The notes below the pieces were generated by a model. That model did no database searches. It saw nothing but the letters and a program-made list of their open reading frames with translations, and was not told where the DNA came from. Of a stretch of DNA of 64,000 bases, positions 19,537 through 28,341 are shown piece by piece (within the stretch, counting starts at the first letter, position 1; each line of letters begins with the position of its first letter). Origin of the DNA: Pseudomonas sp. St316 (lineage in GTDB: Bacteria > Pseudomonadota > Gammaproteobacteria > Pseudomonadales > Pseudomonadaceae); the NCBI RefSeq assembly GCF_018325905.1, contig NZ_AP021901.1, forward strand, positions 5,270,001 to 5,334,000, read 5' to 3'. Both the position numbers and the translations under genes were made by a program.

Positions 19537-21072
19537 ATGCCCGCAGGTTCTGCCTTGACTCAGTTCAATACGCTCCAAGCCCCAAAACCGGCCATCGGCC
19601 GCGTGCTGGCAGCCCTGATGCTGGCGATTTTCCTGGGTGCGCTGGACCAGACCATCGTCGCCGTCTCGATGCCGGCCATCTCCGCACAGTTTGCCGACGT
19701 CAGCCTGCTGGCCTGGGTGATTTCCGGCTACATGGTCGCCATGACCGTGGCGGTGCCGATCTACGGCAAGCTTGGTGACCTCTACGGTCGCCGGCCGCTG
19801 ATGCTGTTCGGCATGGGCCTGTTCACCCTAGCCTCGCTGTTCTGCGGCCTGGCACAAAACATGGAGCAGTTGGTGCTGGCGCGGATTGTCCAGGGCATCG
19901 GCGCTGGCGGCATGATTTCGGTGAGCCAGGCGATCATCGGCGACATCATCCCGCCCCGCGAGCGTGGCCGCTACCAGGGCTATTTCAGCAGCATGTACGC
20001 GGTGGCCAGCGTGGCCGGGCCGGTGCTCGGCGGCTACATGACCGAGTACCTGTCGTGGCGCTGGGTGTTCTGGATCAACCTGCCGTTGGGGCTCGCGGCC
20101 TGGTGGGTGGCCCGACGCAGCCTGGTCGGGCTGCCGGTGCCGCAACGCACGCCGATCATCGACTACCTGGGCACCGTGTTGCTGATCATCGGCCTGACGG
20201 CGTTGCTGCTGGGGATCACCCAGGTCGGCCAGGGCCATGCCTGGCACAGCCGAGAAGTGCTGGGGTTACTGGGTTGCGCAGGAGCCGCGCTGGGGGTGTT
20301 CGCCTGGCACGAACGCCGGGCGCGGGAGCCGTTGTTGCCGATGCACCTGTTCGCCAACCGCGATGCGGTGCTGTGTTGGTGCACGGTGTTCTTCACCAGC
20401 TTCCAGGCGATTTCCCTGACGGTGCTGGTGCCATTGCGCTTCCAGAGCGTGACCGGCGCCGGTGCCGACAGTGCGGCGTTGCACTTGTTGCCGCTGGCGA
20501 TAGGGCTGCCGATCGGCGCGTATTTCGCCGGACGCCGGACCTCGGTCACGGGGCGCTACAAGCCGATGATCCTGAGCGGCGCCCTGCTCTTCCCGTTCGC
20601 TATCCTCGGCATGGCCTTCACCCCGCCCGCCGCGCTCTGGCTGAGCAGCCTGTTCATGCTGCTCAGCGGCATCGCTTCCGGCATGCAGTTTCCCACTTCG
20701 CTGGTGGGCGCGCAGAACGCCGTACACCAACAGGACATCGGCGTCGCCACCAGCACCACCAACCTGTTCCGCTCCCTCGGCGGCGCGGTGGGCGTGGCAC
20801 TGATGTCAGCGTTGCTGCTGGCCTTGCTGCAGGATTCAAGCTTCGCCCAACTCGCCAGTTCGTCGCTGATCGGTGAAGGGCATTCCGGCAACGTCTTGCT
20901 GGACGGCCTGAACGCCGCCCCGGGCGAGGCGCAGAACGCCTTGCGCCAGGAATTGCAGGCGACGTTCCGGCATTTGCTGGTGATCAGCGCGGCGGTGGCG
21001 CTGCTGGGATTGGCAGCCGCGGTGGCGATGCCCAATCGCTTGCTGCGTGGGCGGGATGAGAAGGTGGGATAA
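19537..21072 (+). CDS. MFS drug/metabolite exporter, DHA2 (14-segment) type
   Basis: A 511-residue inner-membrane transporter with about 14 hydrophobic segments. It has the DHA2 N-terminal signature LGALDQTIVAVSMPAIS near residues 34-50, the loop motif GKLGDLYGRRPLMLFG near residues 75-90 and the export-type motif C region (VAGPVLGGYMTEYLSWRW). Such proteins usually expel drugs or aromatic compounds using proton motive force. It starts 52 bases after pobA, so export of a related aromatic is possible, though the substrate is unknown. The start has no strong ribosome-binding site. Confidence 0.87.
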   Translation: MPAGSALTQFNTLQAPKPAIGRVLAALMLAIFLGALDQTIVAVSMPAISAQFADVSLLAWVISGYMVAMTVAVPIYGKLGDLYGRRPLMLFGMGLFTLASLFCGLAQNMEQLVLARIVQGIGAGGMISVSQAIIGDIIPPRERGRYQGYFSSMYAVASVAGPVLGGYMTEYLSWRWVFWINLPLGLAAWWVARRSLVGLPVPQRTPIIDYLGTVLLIIGLTALLLGITQVGQGHAWHSREVLGLLGCAGAALGVFAWHERRAREPLLPMHLFANRDAVLCWCTVFFTSFQAISLTVLVPLRFQSVTGAGADSAALHLLPLAIGLPIGAYFAGRRTSVTGRYKPMILSGALLFPFAILGMAFTPPAALWLSSLFMLLSGIASGMQFPTSLVGAQNAVHQQDIGVATSTTNLFRSLGGAVGVALMSALLLALLQDSSFAQLASSSLIGEGHSGNVLLDGLNAAPGEAQNALRQELQATFRHLLVISAAVALLGLAAAVAMPNRLLRGRDEKVG

Positions 21073-21101
21073 CGCGCCCTCCCCTGTAGCGCACAAACCT
21101 C

Positions 21102-21214
21102 TGTGGCGAGGGAGCTTGCTCCCGCTGGGGCGCGAAGCGGCCCCACTGTTCTGTCGGCTGAACCCGTTTTTGGGGCTGCTACGCAGCCCAGCGGGAGCAA
21201 GCTCCCTCGCCACA
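21102..21214. repeat. Inverted repeat element, GGCGAGGGAGCTTGCTCCC type
   Basis: TGTGGCGAGGGAGCTTGCTCCCGCTGGG at the left and CCCAGCGGGAGCAAGCTCCCTCGCCACA at the right are near-perfect complements around a spacer with further internal symmetry (GGGGC...GCTGC). It is a different repeat family from the GTGGGAGC REP. It lies between the convergent MFS genes. Confidence 0.88.
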
Positions 21215-21248
21215 AAAGCGCTTTGGCCAGCAAACTGATCTGGAGTCG

Positions 21249-22598
21249 TCAGGCCGTCGCCGCCGCGCCCACCGGCATTACCTGCGCACTCATCCCGTCC
21301 TTCATCCGCTTGGCATCGCGCACAAAGCAGCGCGACGCCAGGAACAGAAACACCATGGTCAAGAGTAACGCCACTGGGATCAGGTACATCGCGTCGTGCA
21401 GGCCGATGGCCTTGAACGCTTCGGTCATCTGCGGGGCGTCTGCCGCTGCCATGGCCGTGCGCGCGAAGTAGTCGGACAAGCCGCCCACCACCACCGGACC
21501 CAAGCCGCCGCCGAGCAGATACAGCCCGGCAAAGTACAACGCCATTGCCGTGGCGCGCAGGCGCGGCTCCACCACGTCCTGGATCGCGGTGTAGACGCAG
21601 GTGTAAAAGTTATAGGCAAACAACCAACCGACGCTGAAAACCGCCACGAACACCCCGATTTCAATGCGCCCGGCATGCAGGGCCCACGCCGTGGTAACCG
21701 TCGAAATCGCCAGGCTGAACGTTGCAAACAGCAGGCGACCGTTGGGCACTCGTTGGTGGATCTTGTCCGCGACCCAGCCGCCCAGGGTGAGTCCGAACAA
21801 TCCCGTCACGCCCACCATGATCCCGGTGGCCACCGCCGCATCGTGCAATGGCATCAGGAAATAGCGTTGCAGCATCGGCACCAGGAAGGAGTTGCAGGCA
21901 TAAGTGGCGAAGTTGAAACACAACCCGGCCAGCACCAGCCACAGGAAAGTGGGAATCGCCAACACCCGACGGATCGGCCGGTCGATCTCTTCCTGGGACA
22001 CCTGCACGGTTTCCGCCGCGCCGCGCTTGGGTTCCTTGATGAAGAACATGAACAACGCCAGCACCAAGCCTGGCACCGCGGCGATAAAAAACGGCGCGCG
22101 CCAGCTGTCGAAGGCCTTGACCATCGCGCCGATGGTGAAGAACGCCAGCAGCAACCCGATCGGCAGGCCCAGCATGAAGATGCCCATGGCCCGCGCCCGG
22201 CGATGGGCCGGGAACAGATCGCCAATCAGTGAATTGGCGGCCGGCGCATAACTCGCCTCGCCGATCCCGACGCCCATGCGCACCACCAGGAACGCCCAGA
22301 AACTGCCCACCAGGCCGTTGACCGCCGTCAGCGCGCTCCAGGCCGCCAGGCCCCAGCCCATCAACTTGCTGCGCGAACCGGTATCGGCCATGCGCCCCAA
22401 TGGCAACCCGGCAATGGCGTAGACGAGGGTGAAGGCGGTGCCGATGATGCCGATCTGGAAGTCGCTGAGGCTCCACTCCATGCGGATCGGCTCGATGATG
22501 ATCGCCGGGATGGTGCGGTCGAAGAAGTTGAACAGGTTGGCCAGGAACAACAGGAACAGAATGCGCCAGGCATTCGCCGCTTGGGTCGAGTTCTGCAT
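21249..22598 (-). CDS. MFS transporter, Spinster-like
   Basis: A 449-residue inner-membrane transporter with about 12 hydrophobic segments. FNFFDRTIPAIIIEPIRMEWSLSDFQIGIIGTAFTLVYAIAGLPLGRMAD and GVGIGEASYAPAANSLIGDLFP fit the Spinster-like branch of the major facilitator superfamily, whose bacterial substrates are mostly unknown. The start at 22598 (MQNSTQAANAWRIL) is chosen for AGAGACGGA just upstream; longer in-frame starts lack a site. It converges on the DHA2 exporter. No regulator is adjacent. Confidence 0.85.
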   Translation of the reverse strand: MQNSTQAANAWRILFLLFLANLFNFFDRTIPAIIIEPIRMEWSLSDFQIGIIGTAFTLVYAIAGLPLGRMADTGSRSKLMGWGLAAWSALTAVNGLVGSFWAFLVVRMGVGIGEASYAPAANSLIGDLFPAHRRARAMGIFMLGLPIGLLLAFFTIGAMVKAFDSWRAPFFIAAVPGLVLALFMFFIKEPKRGAAETVQVSQEEIDRPIRRVLAIPTFLWLVLAGLCFNFATYACNSFLVPMLQRYFLMPLHDAAVATGIMVGVTGLFGLTLGGWVADKIHQRVPNGRLLFATFSLAISTVTTAWALHAGRIEIGVFVAVFSVGWLFAYNFYTCVYTAIQDVVEPRLRATAMALYFAGLYLLGGGLGPVVVGGLSDYFARTAMAAADAPQMTEAFKAIGLHDAMYLIPVALLLTMVFLFLASRCFVRDAKRMKDGMSAQVMPVGAAATA

Positions 22599-22949
22599 GG
22601 GTCCGTCTCTTTTATTGTTATGGGGCATTAGCGCAATCTGAAATCTAGACAGCGGCGCACAGGCTGTCTCCAATCATTCGCAAGGCTGATACCCACCCAT
22701 GGCGAGCGGCGCGTTTCTTGATGACGGTCAATTTCCTGTAACAATTGCCATCATTTAGCCCATTCTTGATTAAAGATCGTCTTCCAGTGGCCGATTCAAC
22801 CTATCAGGAAAGAATCTCTCGAGCGGCGCCCAGGCCATAGCCCTGGACGCTCGGGCCGACCTTCGCGCCATCCAAGGACGCGAGCTCCCATCCGCGATGG
22901 TTCGATGACAGCGCTCGTCGAGCCAACCAGTTCAGGCATATGGCGCACA
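22599..22949. other. Intergenic region between MFS and tubulin-like genes
   Basis: This 351-base stretch separates divergently read genes. Its middle part (22725-22790) is AT-rich with hexamers such as TTGCCA and TTGATTAAAGAT, where a promoter could lie, but no pair at good spacing is convincing. The right part can be read as a 15-codon extension of the next gene from ATG 22905. I see no REP unit, terminator or other gene. Confidence 0.5.
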
Positions 22950-25127
22950 ATGACTTCCAAAAAAACAGCCACTGCGGTATCCGATCTGACCCTGAGCCCG
23001 GCCGCCAACGGTCTTGAAGTCTCGAAACCCTCGAGCAGCTCGCGTCCCCTGTCGACTCAGCAGTATCTGTATTTCACCGAAACCAACACCGATCGGATCC
23101 TCGACAACCTCGATGGCTTGCGCGACGCGGTGTTCCCGCGACCGCCCCATCTGGTAGAGGACGAAAGCGACCGCGCCCAGCAGGAATTCCCGTCGGTGTG
23201 CCTGATCGGCCTGGGTCGCTGCGGCTCCAACATCGCCCTGGACGTGGCAGAGCTGGTGTACAACGCCCGCAAGTTCTACCTCAACGAATTCAACACCGAA
23301 GACAAAGGCTACGGCGACAAGGACTACAGCCCCGCGCAGTGGATTCGCAACAACCTGCGCCTGGGCACCAGCAAGGCCAGCAAACCGGTGTTCCTGGTGG
23401 AACCGCTGGTGATGCTCGGCGACCTGGACAAGGACATCGCCGGGCGCATCCGTTTCTCGCGCAAGGGCGAGAAAAGCGGCTTTTTGCGCGACTACAGCAA
23501 GATGAAGATCATGGACCTGTCGGAAGTCCACGCCGGTGGCGCCGGTAACGCGCCGATCCTGGGCCAGTACCTGGCCAAGATCATCCTGAACAAGGACACC
23601 CAGCGCTTCTCCAGCCCCGACTGGAAAATGATCCACTCGTACCTGATCGACAGCTGCGGCATCAAGGCCAACCAGTCGCGCCTGTACTTCTCGATCTTCA
23701 GTGCCGGCGGCGGTACCGGTTCGGGCATGGCCTCGGAGTTCGGCCTGGCCCAGCAATACTCGTACATGAACAAGACGTTCGACACCAAGCCGATGGACGA
23801 ACACGACAGCAAGAGTGGTCATTCCTTCGTCTTCGAACCGATTTTCACCAGCGGCATCTGCGTGCTGCCGAACATTTCCGACCACCGCAGCGAAATGTCC
23901 GAAGCGTTGCACATCAACGCCGGTCGCCTGCTGTGCAAGTACCTGTCGGAAGAATGGGATTTCTCGTACAACTTCGACAACGAAGACAGCAGCGAAGCCA
24001 GCGTGATGGGGCGTATCCGTCCGTGGAACGCGATGATGCTGATCTCCAACGACATCATGCGCTACGCCGAAGAAAGCGATGACGGCAACATCCAGAACAT
24101 TGATGTCAATGCCATGGAGAAGCACGCCAACCAGTACATTTCCCAGCAGATCTTCAACATCCTGACGGCCCAGGCGGTGACCACCGACTACGACCAGAAC
24201 TATTTCCGTCGGGCCGGCATCGACATCGGCGAAACCATTCGCCTGGACGCCAACGACCTGTTCATGAGCCTGGCCGGCCCGGTAGCGATTGCCTACGCCG
24301 AGTCCGTGGTCCCGGAAACCCCGGCGCCAAGCGGCGACAAATTCAAGGTCTTCGAAAAAGAGCCGCCACGCCTGAACATCGATGACCTGTTCTTCCGCTC
24401 CATCGACCTGCCGCACTTCAACAAAGTCACCCAGGCCATCGAAGGCATCAGCCTGTTGCCGATCGAATCCAAGCGCTACCGCGCCTCGCTGGAGCAGTAC
24501 AAGAACTCCGGCTACGACGCAGCGGCCCTGCATGACCTGCACTTCTTCAAGAACTGCTCGTCGGTGGTGTCCATCGTCTCCCTGCCCAAGGACTACAAGC
24601 TGTCCTATATGGACCTGAACCGGCTCAAGACCCACCTCAACAGCCTGTTCCCCAACACCACCCTCAAGCGTTACGCGTTGGTGATCGGCGCCTCGGCCAA
24701 CCTGTCGCTCACCACCCTGATCGCCAAGAGCCCGTGCCTGTCGGATGACTTCCTGACCCTGATCGTGGCCTTCATCAAACGCTGCTTCGCCCGCACCCCG
24801 TACCGCTTCGACGACACCCTGGACAACTCGATCCTGGACTTCATCATCAATGAAGACTTCGACGAAGAACGGATCGACGACCTGCTCAACGAATTCGAAA
24901 ACCCGGCGAAGATCCTCGACACCAACTGGTACGCGATCAAGCCGATGTACGAGAAGAAGTATCGCGAGCTGATCAACGACAAGGACAAGTTCGTCTCGAT
25001 CAACGACATCCGCCTGTCCCGCGACTGCGTGAAAAAGGCCATCAAGTACCTGCGCGAGATTTACCGTCACCGCATTGGCAAGACCAAGGTTATTTCCCTT
25101 AATAACCATACTGGCAGGTCGTATTGA
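22950..25127 (+). CDS. Tubulin/FtsZ-superfamily protein, large and solitary
   Basis: A 725-residue protein with the GTP-binding signatures of the tubulin superfamily. Numbering from ATG 22950, a Rossmann-type first loop VCLIGLGRCGSNIALDVAEL lies near residues 82-101. A tubulin-like third loop GGAGNAPILG is near 196-205, and the superfamily signature SAGGGTGSGM near 251-260. Asn360 in IRPWNAMMLI and the helix NQYISQQIFNIL (394-405) resemble nucleotide-base and H7 elements. IRLDANDLFMSL (431-442) could be the catalytic T7 loop. The following about 280 residues form an extra mixed domain with a charged helical end. It may belong to Pfam Tubulin_2 or the FtsZ-like groups linked to membrane remodelling; it is neither FtsZ nor phage PhuZ by length. 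An alternative start is ATG 22905. No partner gene adjoins it. Biochemical function is unknown. Confidence 0.82.
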   Translation: MTSKKTATAVSDLTLSPAANGLEVSKPSSSSRPLSTQQYLYFTETNTDRILDNLDGLRDAVFPRPPHLVEDESDRAQQEFPSVCLIGLGRCGSNIALDVAELVYNARKFYLNEFNTEDKGYGDKDYSPAQWIRNNLRLGTSKASKPVFLVEPLVMLGDLDKDIAGRIRFSRKGEKSGFLRDYSKMKIMDLSEVHAGGAGNAPILGQYLAKIILNKDTQRFSSPDWKMIHSYLIDSCGIKANQSRLYFSIFSAGGGTGSGMASEFGLAQQYSYMNKTFDTKPMDEHDSKSGHSFVFEPIFTSGICVLPNISDHRSEMSEALHINAGRLLCKYLSEEWDFSYNFDNEDSSEASVMGRIRPWNAMMLISNDIMRYAEESDDGNIQNIDVNAMEKHANQYISQQIFNILTAQAVTTDYDQNYFRRAGIDIGETIRLDANDLFMSLAGPVAIAYAESVVPETPAPSGDKFKVFEKEPPRLNIDDLFFRSIDLPHFNKVTQAIEGISLLPIESKRYRASLEQYKNSGYDAAALHDLHFFKNCSSVVSIVSLPKDYKLSYMDLNRLKTHLNSLFPNTTLKRYALVIGASANLSLTTLIAKSPCLSDDFLTLIVAFIKRCFARTPYRFDDTLDNSILDFIINEDFDEERIDDLLNEFENPAKILDTNWYAIKPMYEKKYRELINDKDKFVSINDIRLSRDCVKKAIKYLREIYRHRIGKTKVISLNNHTGRSY

Positions 25128-25153
25128 GGCCGGCGTAACACCGCGTTACCTCC

Positions 25154-25228
25154 AATCGCGAGCAAGCTCGCTCCCACAGGGTTTTGTGTACACAGAACCC
25201 CTGAGGGAGCGCGCTTGCTCGCGATAGC
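25154..25228. repeat. REP doublet
   Basis: ATCGCGAGCAAGCTCGCTCCCACAGG followed by GAGGGAGCGCGCTTGCTCGCGATAGCGG, arranged tail to tail, downstream of the tubulin-like gene. The rest of this intergenic region up to 25414 shows only a small GTGGCG...CGCCAC hairpin near 25327-25342. Confidence 0.85.
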
Positions 25229-25414
25229 GGTCCTGAATCCTGCACCTTAACAATACCCAGAAACAATTGAGCAGCCCAAAGGCCGCTCCATCAACTGTTC
25301 CCGTTACGTATACGTCACCCTGCCCTGTGGCGTTTCGCCACGGCAAGACGCCATCACGCTACTCACCTACACACTTTTTCGCCCGCCCGAACACGAACCA
25401 ACTTGGTGCACTGA

Positions 25415-25720
25415 TCAATTCGACGCCCTTTCCTGAATCATAATCCAGGGCGAAACCACCACCGCCCAAAGCTGCGGATCGCGTTCCAGAAAATCCAGCG
25501 CCCGCGTTTCAGACAGCTTGGCGAGCTGGTCGGCGGCCAGCCAGGCAGCGACTTTGGTACCTTCGTCCTGGGCAACGGCCTCGGCGGCGGCGATCAAATC
25601 CAGTGCCGGATCGACCCACAATAGGGCACCCTTGGCAAAGAACGGCTCCAGCTCTTTCCAGGTGATGGATGCGGTTTCACCAAGCAGCTTGGCATAGAGG
25701 GTGCTAGGTTCTTGATTCAT
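25415..25720 (-). CDS. DUF2288-family protein
   Basis: A 101-residue cytoplasmic protein starting MNQEPSTLYAKLLGETASITW, matching the DUF2288 family of unknown function. The body has EPFFAKGALLWVDPALDLI and AAWLAADQLAKL; no membrane segment, metal site or catalytic signature is apparent. The start at 25720 is chosen for the conserved N-terminus; a longer frame exists upstream without support. It is divergent from braC across 340 bases. Confidence 0.8.
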   Translation of the reverse strand: MNQEPSTLYAKLLGETASITWKELEPFFAKGALLWVDPALDLIAAAEAVAQDEGTKVAAWLAADQLAKLSETRALDFLERDPQLWAVVVSPWIMIQERASN

Positions 25721-26060
25721 GGGACCTGTCCGGAAAAGAAATCGGCGCGAATGATAACGTCGGTGGTCTGGCAGAAAAACCCGGTAGCAATTGCAGTACC
25801 GATTGAAAAGCGCAGGAAAGCCAAGGATTGCCGAATATGACCGGACAAACCCCGCCGCCATTCTGTCTTTTTCTTTCAATTAAGCGACACCCTCAGGTTT
25901 TGCCCCCAAGCGCCAGCTTCCCTTGCCAACAATCGGCGCTCTACACTGTACCGGTACAGTTGCCGGGGGCATTTTCCGCGAGGGTATCCAAGATATCTGA
26001 CCCGGTTCTGCTGCTACGGCGCCAGGACTATAAAAACTACAACAGCATGAGTGGAGCACT
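25721..26060. other. Intergenic region, DUF2288 gene to braC
   Basis: A 340-base divergent spacer. It holds a perfect 16-base palindrome (listed separately) and, near 26029, a TATAAA that could be a braC -10 element. No coding frame looks real and no repeat of the REP families is present. Confidence 0.5.
25945..25960. promoter_or_regulatory. Perfect 16-base palindrome, putative operator
   Basis: ACTGTACCGGTACAGT is a perfect palindrome 100 bases before the braC start and 225 bases before the DUF2288 start. The shape fits a dimeric regulator site; which regulator is unknown to me. Confidence 0.5.
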
Positions 26061-27188
26061 ATGACTAAGGCTACTAAGCAGATTTCCAAACTGTTTGCCG
26101 CTATGGTTCTGGCCGGGGTTGCCAGCCATTCGTTCGCCGCCGACACCATCAAGATCGGCATCGCCGGCCCAAAGACCGGCCCTGTAGCCCAATACGGCGA
26201 CATGCAGTTCAGCGGCGCGAAAATGGCCATCGAACAGATCAACGCCAAGGGCGGCGTCGACGGCAAGCAACTCGTCGCCGTTGAGTACGATGACGCCTGT
26301 GATCCAAAACAAGCGGTCGCGGTCGCGAACAAAGTCGTCAACGACGGCGTCAAGTTCGTGGTCGGCCACCTGTGCTCCAGCTCCACCCAGCCAGCTTCGG
26401 ACATCTACGAAGACGAAGGCGTGATCATGATCACCCCGGCGGCTACCAGCCCGGACATCACCGCTCGCGGCTACAAAATGATCTTCCGCACCATCGGCCT
26501 GGACAGCGCCCAGGGCCCAGCGGCCGGCAACTACATCGCCGACCACGTCAAGCCGAAAATCGTTGCGGTCCTGCACGACAAGCAGCAGTACGGTGAAGGC
26601 ATCGCCAGCGCCGTGAAGAAAACCCTCGAAGGCAAAGGCGTCAAGGTTGCCGTCTTCGAAGGCGTGAACGCCGGCGACAAGGACTTCTCCTCGATGATCG
26701 CCAAGCTCAAGCAAGCCAACGTCGACTTCGTCTACTACGGCGGCTACCACCCGGAGCTGGGCCTGATCCTGCGTCAATCCCAGGAAAAAGGCCTGAAGGC
26801 CAAGTTCATGGGTCCGGAAGGCGTGGGTAACGACTCCATCTCGCAAATCGCCAAGGACGCTTCCGAAGGCCTGCTGGTGACCCTGCCGAAATCCTTCGAC
26901 CAGGATCCGGCCAACGTTGCCCTGGCTGACGCGTTCAAGGCCAAGAAAGAAGACCCGAGCGGTCCGTTCGTGTTCCCGTCCTACTCCGCTGTCCAGGTGA
27001 TTGCCCAGGCCATCACCTCGGCCAAGAGCGAAGACGCAGGCAAAGTGGCTGAAGCCATCCATGCCGGCACCTTCAAGACCCCTACCGGTGACCTGAGCTT
27101 TGACGCGAAGGGCGACCTGAAGGACTTCAAGTTCGTGGTCTACGAGTGGCATTTCGGCAAACCTAAAACCGAAGCTTCGCCTCAGTAA
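26061..27188 (+). CDS. braC: Branched-chain amino acid ABC transporter, binding protein
   Basis: Periplasmic protein that captures leucine, isoleucine and valine (often alanine too) for the BraDEFG transporter. The 375-residue precursor has a signal peptide ending near SHSFAADT and the LivJ/BraC start IKIGIAGPKTGPVAQYGDMQFSGAKMA. The conserved cysteine pair is present (DDACDPK and VGHLCSSSTQPAS). GTGGAGCAC precedes the ATG. A strong terminator hairpin follows, so it is probably made in excess over the membrane genes, as usual for binding proteins. Confidence 0.95.
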   Translation: MTKATKQISKLFAAMVLAGVASHSFAADTIKIGIAGPKTGPVAQYGDMQFSGAKMAIEQINAKGGVDGKQLVAVEYDDACDPKQAVAVANKVVNDGVKFVVGHLCSSSTQPASDIYEDEGVIMITPAATSPDITARGYKMIFRTIGLDSAQGPAAGNYIADHVKPKIVAVLHDKQQYGEGIASAVKKTLEGKGVKVAVFEGVNAGDKDFSSMIAKLKQANVDFVYYGGYHPELGLILRQSQEKGLKAKFMGPEGVGNDSISQIAKDASEGLLVTLPKSFDQDPANVALADAFKAKKEDPSGPFVFPSYSAVQVIAQAITSAKSEDAGKVAEAIHAGTFKTPTGDLSFDAKGDLKDFKFVVYEWHFGKPKTEASPQ

Positions 27189-27212
27189 GGCCTGGCCTGA
27201 CTGACTGCCAAT

Positions 27213-27243
27213 AAAGCCCACGGCGTGCCGTGGGCTTTGTTTT
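27213..27243 (+). terminator. Terminator/attenuator between braC and braD
   Basis: AAAGCCCACGG and CCGTGGGCTTT form an 11-pair stem with loop CGTG, followed by GTTTT. This is a good Rho-independent signal; since braDEFG follow in the same direction, partial readthrough is likely. Confidence 0.85.
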
Positions 27244-27417
27244 AAACGTATTGGGCCGCGCTGGCGTGATCCGCCAGTCTCCCCACCTGAAAATCTCAAA
27301 ACCGTCATCAGCGGTTCGCTGGCAAACCTCGCGCTCGAAGTGGATGCAGATCCACGGGGCCGGGCGGGAAAATGACTCCACCAGTGAAATGCGTATCAGG
27401 TTTTTAGGAGCGCTGTA

Positions 27418-28341
27418 ATGCCTGACATCTATCACTTCTTCCAGCAGCTGGTTAACGGCCTGACCGTTGGCAGCACGTATGCCCTGATCGCCATCGGCTA
27501 TACGATGGTCTACGGCATCATTGGAATGATCAACTTCGCCCACGGCGAGGTATACATGATCGGCTCCTACGTGGCGTTCATCGCCATCGCCGGGCTGAGC
27601 ATGATGGGACTCGACAGTGTCCCGCTGTTGATGACCGCGGCGTTCATCGCAAGCATCGTCGTCACCAGCTCCTATGGCTACAGCATCGAACGGATCGCCT
27701 ACCGCCCCCTGCGCGGTAGCAACCGTCTGATCCCGCTGATTTCCGCCATCGGCATGTCGATCTTCCTGCAGAACACCGTACTGCTTTCGCAAGACTCCAA
27801 GGACAAATCCATACCCAACCTGATTCCGGGCAACTTTTCCATCGGGCCAGGCGGGGCACATGAAGTGCTGATTTCCTACATGCAAATCGTGGTGTTCGTG
27901 GTGACCCTGGTCGCCATGCTCGGCCTGACGCTGTTCATCTCCCGTTCCCGCCTGGGCCGCGCCTGCCGCGCCTGCGCCGAGGACATCAAGATGGCCAACC
28001 TGCTGGGCATCAACACCAACAACATCATCGCCCTGACGTTCGTCATCGGTGCGGCCCTGGCGGCCATCGCCGCGGTGCTGTTGAGCATGCAATACGGCGT
28101 GATCAACCCCAACGCCGGTTTCCTCGTCGGCCTGAAAGCCTTCACCGCCGCCGTACTGGGCGGCATCGGCAGCATTCCCGGCGCGATGCTCGGCGGGCTG
28201 GTGCTGGGCGTGGCGGAAGCCTTTGGCGCCGACATCTTCGGCGACCAGTACAAGGACGTCGTGGCATTCGGCTTGTTGGTTCTGGTTCTGTTATTCCGGC
28301 CGACCGGCATCCTGGGCCGCCCGGAGGTTGAGAAAGTATGA
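27418..28341 (+). CDS. braD: Branched-chain amino acid ABC transporter, permease
   Basis: LivH-type inner-membrane permease, 307 residues, with about eight hydrophobic segments. [47 protein letters not shown] is the family start, and [20 protein letters not shown] near residues 180-199 is the loop that contacts the ATPases. TAGGAGCG precedes the ATG. It ends overlapping the braE start by four bases (ATGA), so the two are translationally coupled. Confidence 0.96.
   Translation: MPDIYHFFQQLVNGLTVGSTYALIAIGYTMVYGIIGMINFAHGEVYMIGSYVAFIAIAGLSMMGLDSVPLLMTAAFIASIVVTSSYGYSIERIAYRPLRGSNRLIPLISAIGMSIFLQNTVLLSQDSKDKSIPNLIPGNFSIGPGGAHEVLISYMQIVVFVVTLVAMLGLTLFISRSRLGRACRACAEDIKMANLLGINTNNIIALTFVIGAALAAIAAVLLSMQYGVINPNAGFLVGLKAFTAAVLGGIGSIPGAMLGGLVLGVAEAFGADIFGDQYKDVVAFGLLVLVLLFRPTGILGRPEVEKV

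Noticed and set aside
22932..25109. 725-residue minus-strand frame opposite the tubulin-like gene
   Set aside because: It is a third-position GC shadow; the composition (Val, Gly, Gln, Asp, His) is that of other antisense shadows here, and the plus strand carries clear GTP-binding motifs.
27319..27335. Possible sigma-54 promoter before braD
   Set aside because: GG-N10-GC spacing is present but the -12 element is GCGCT, and several consensus positions fail.
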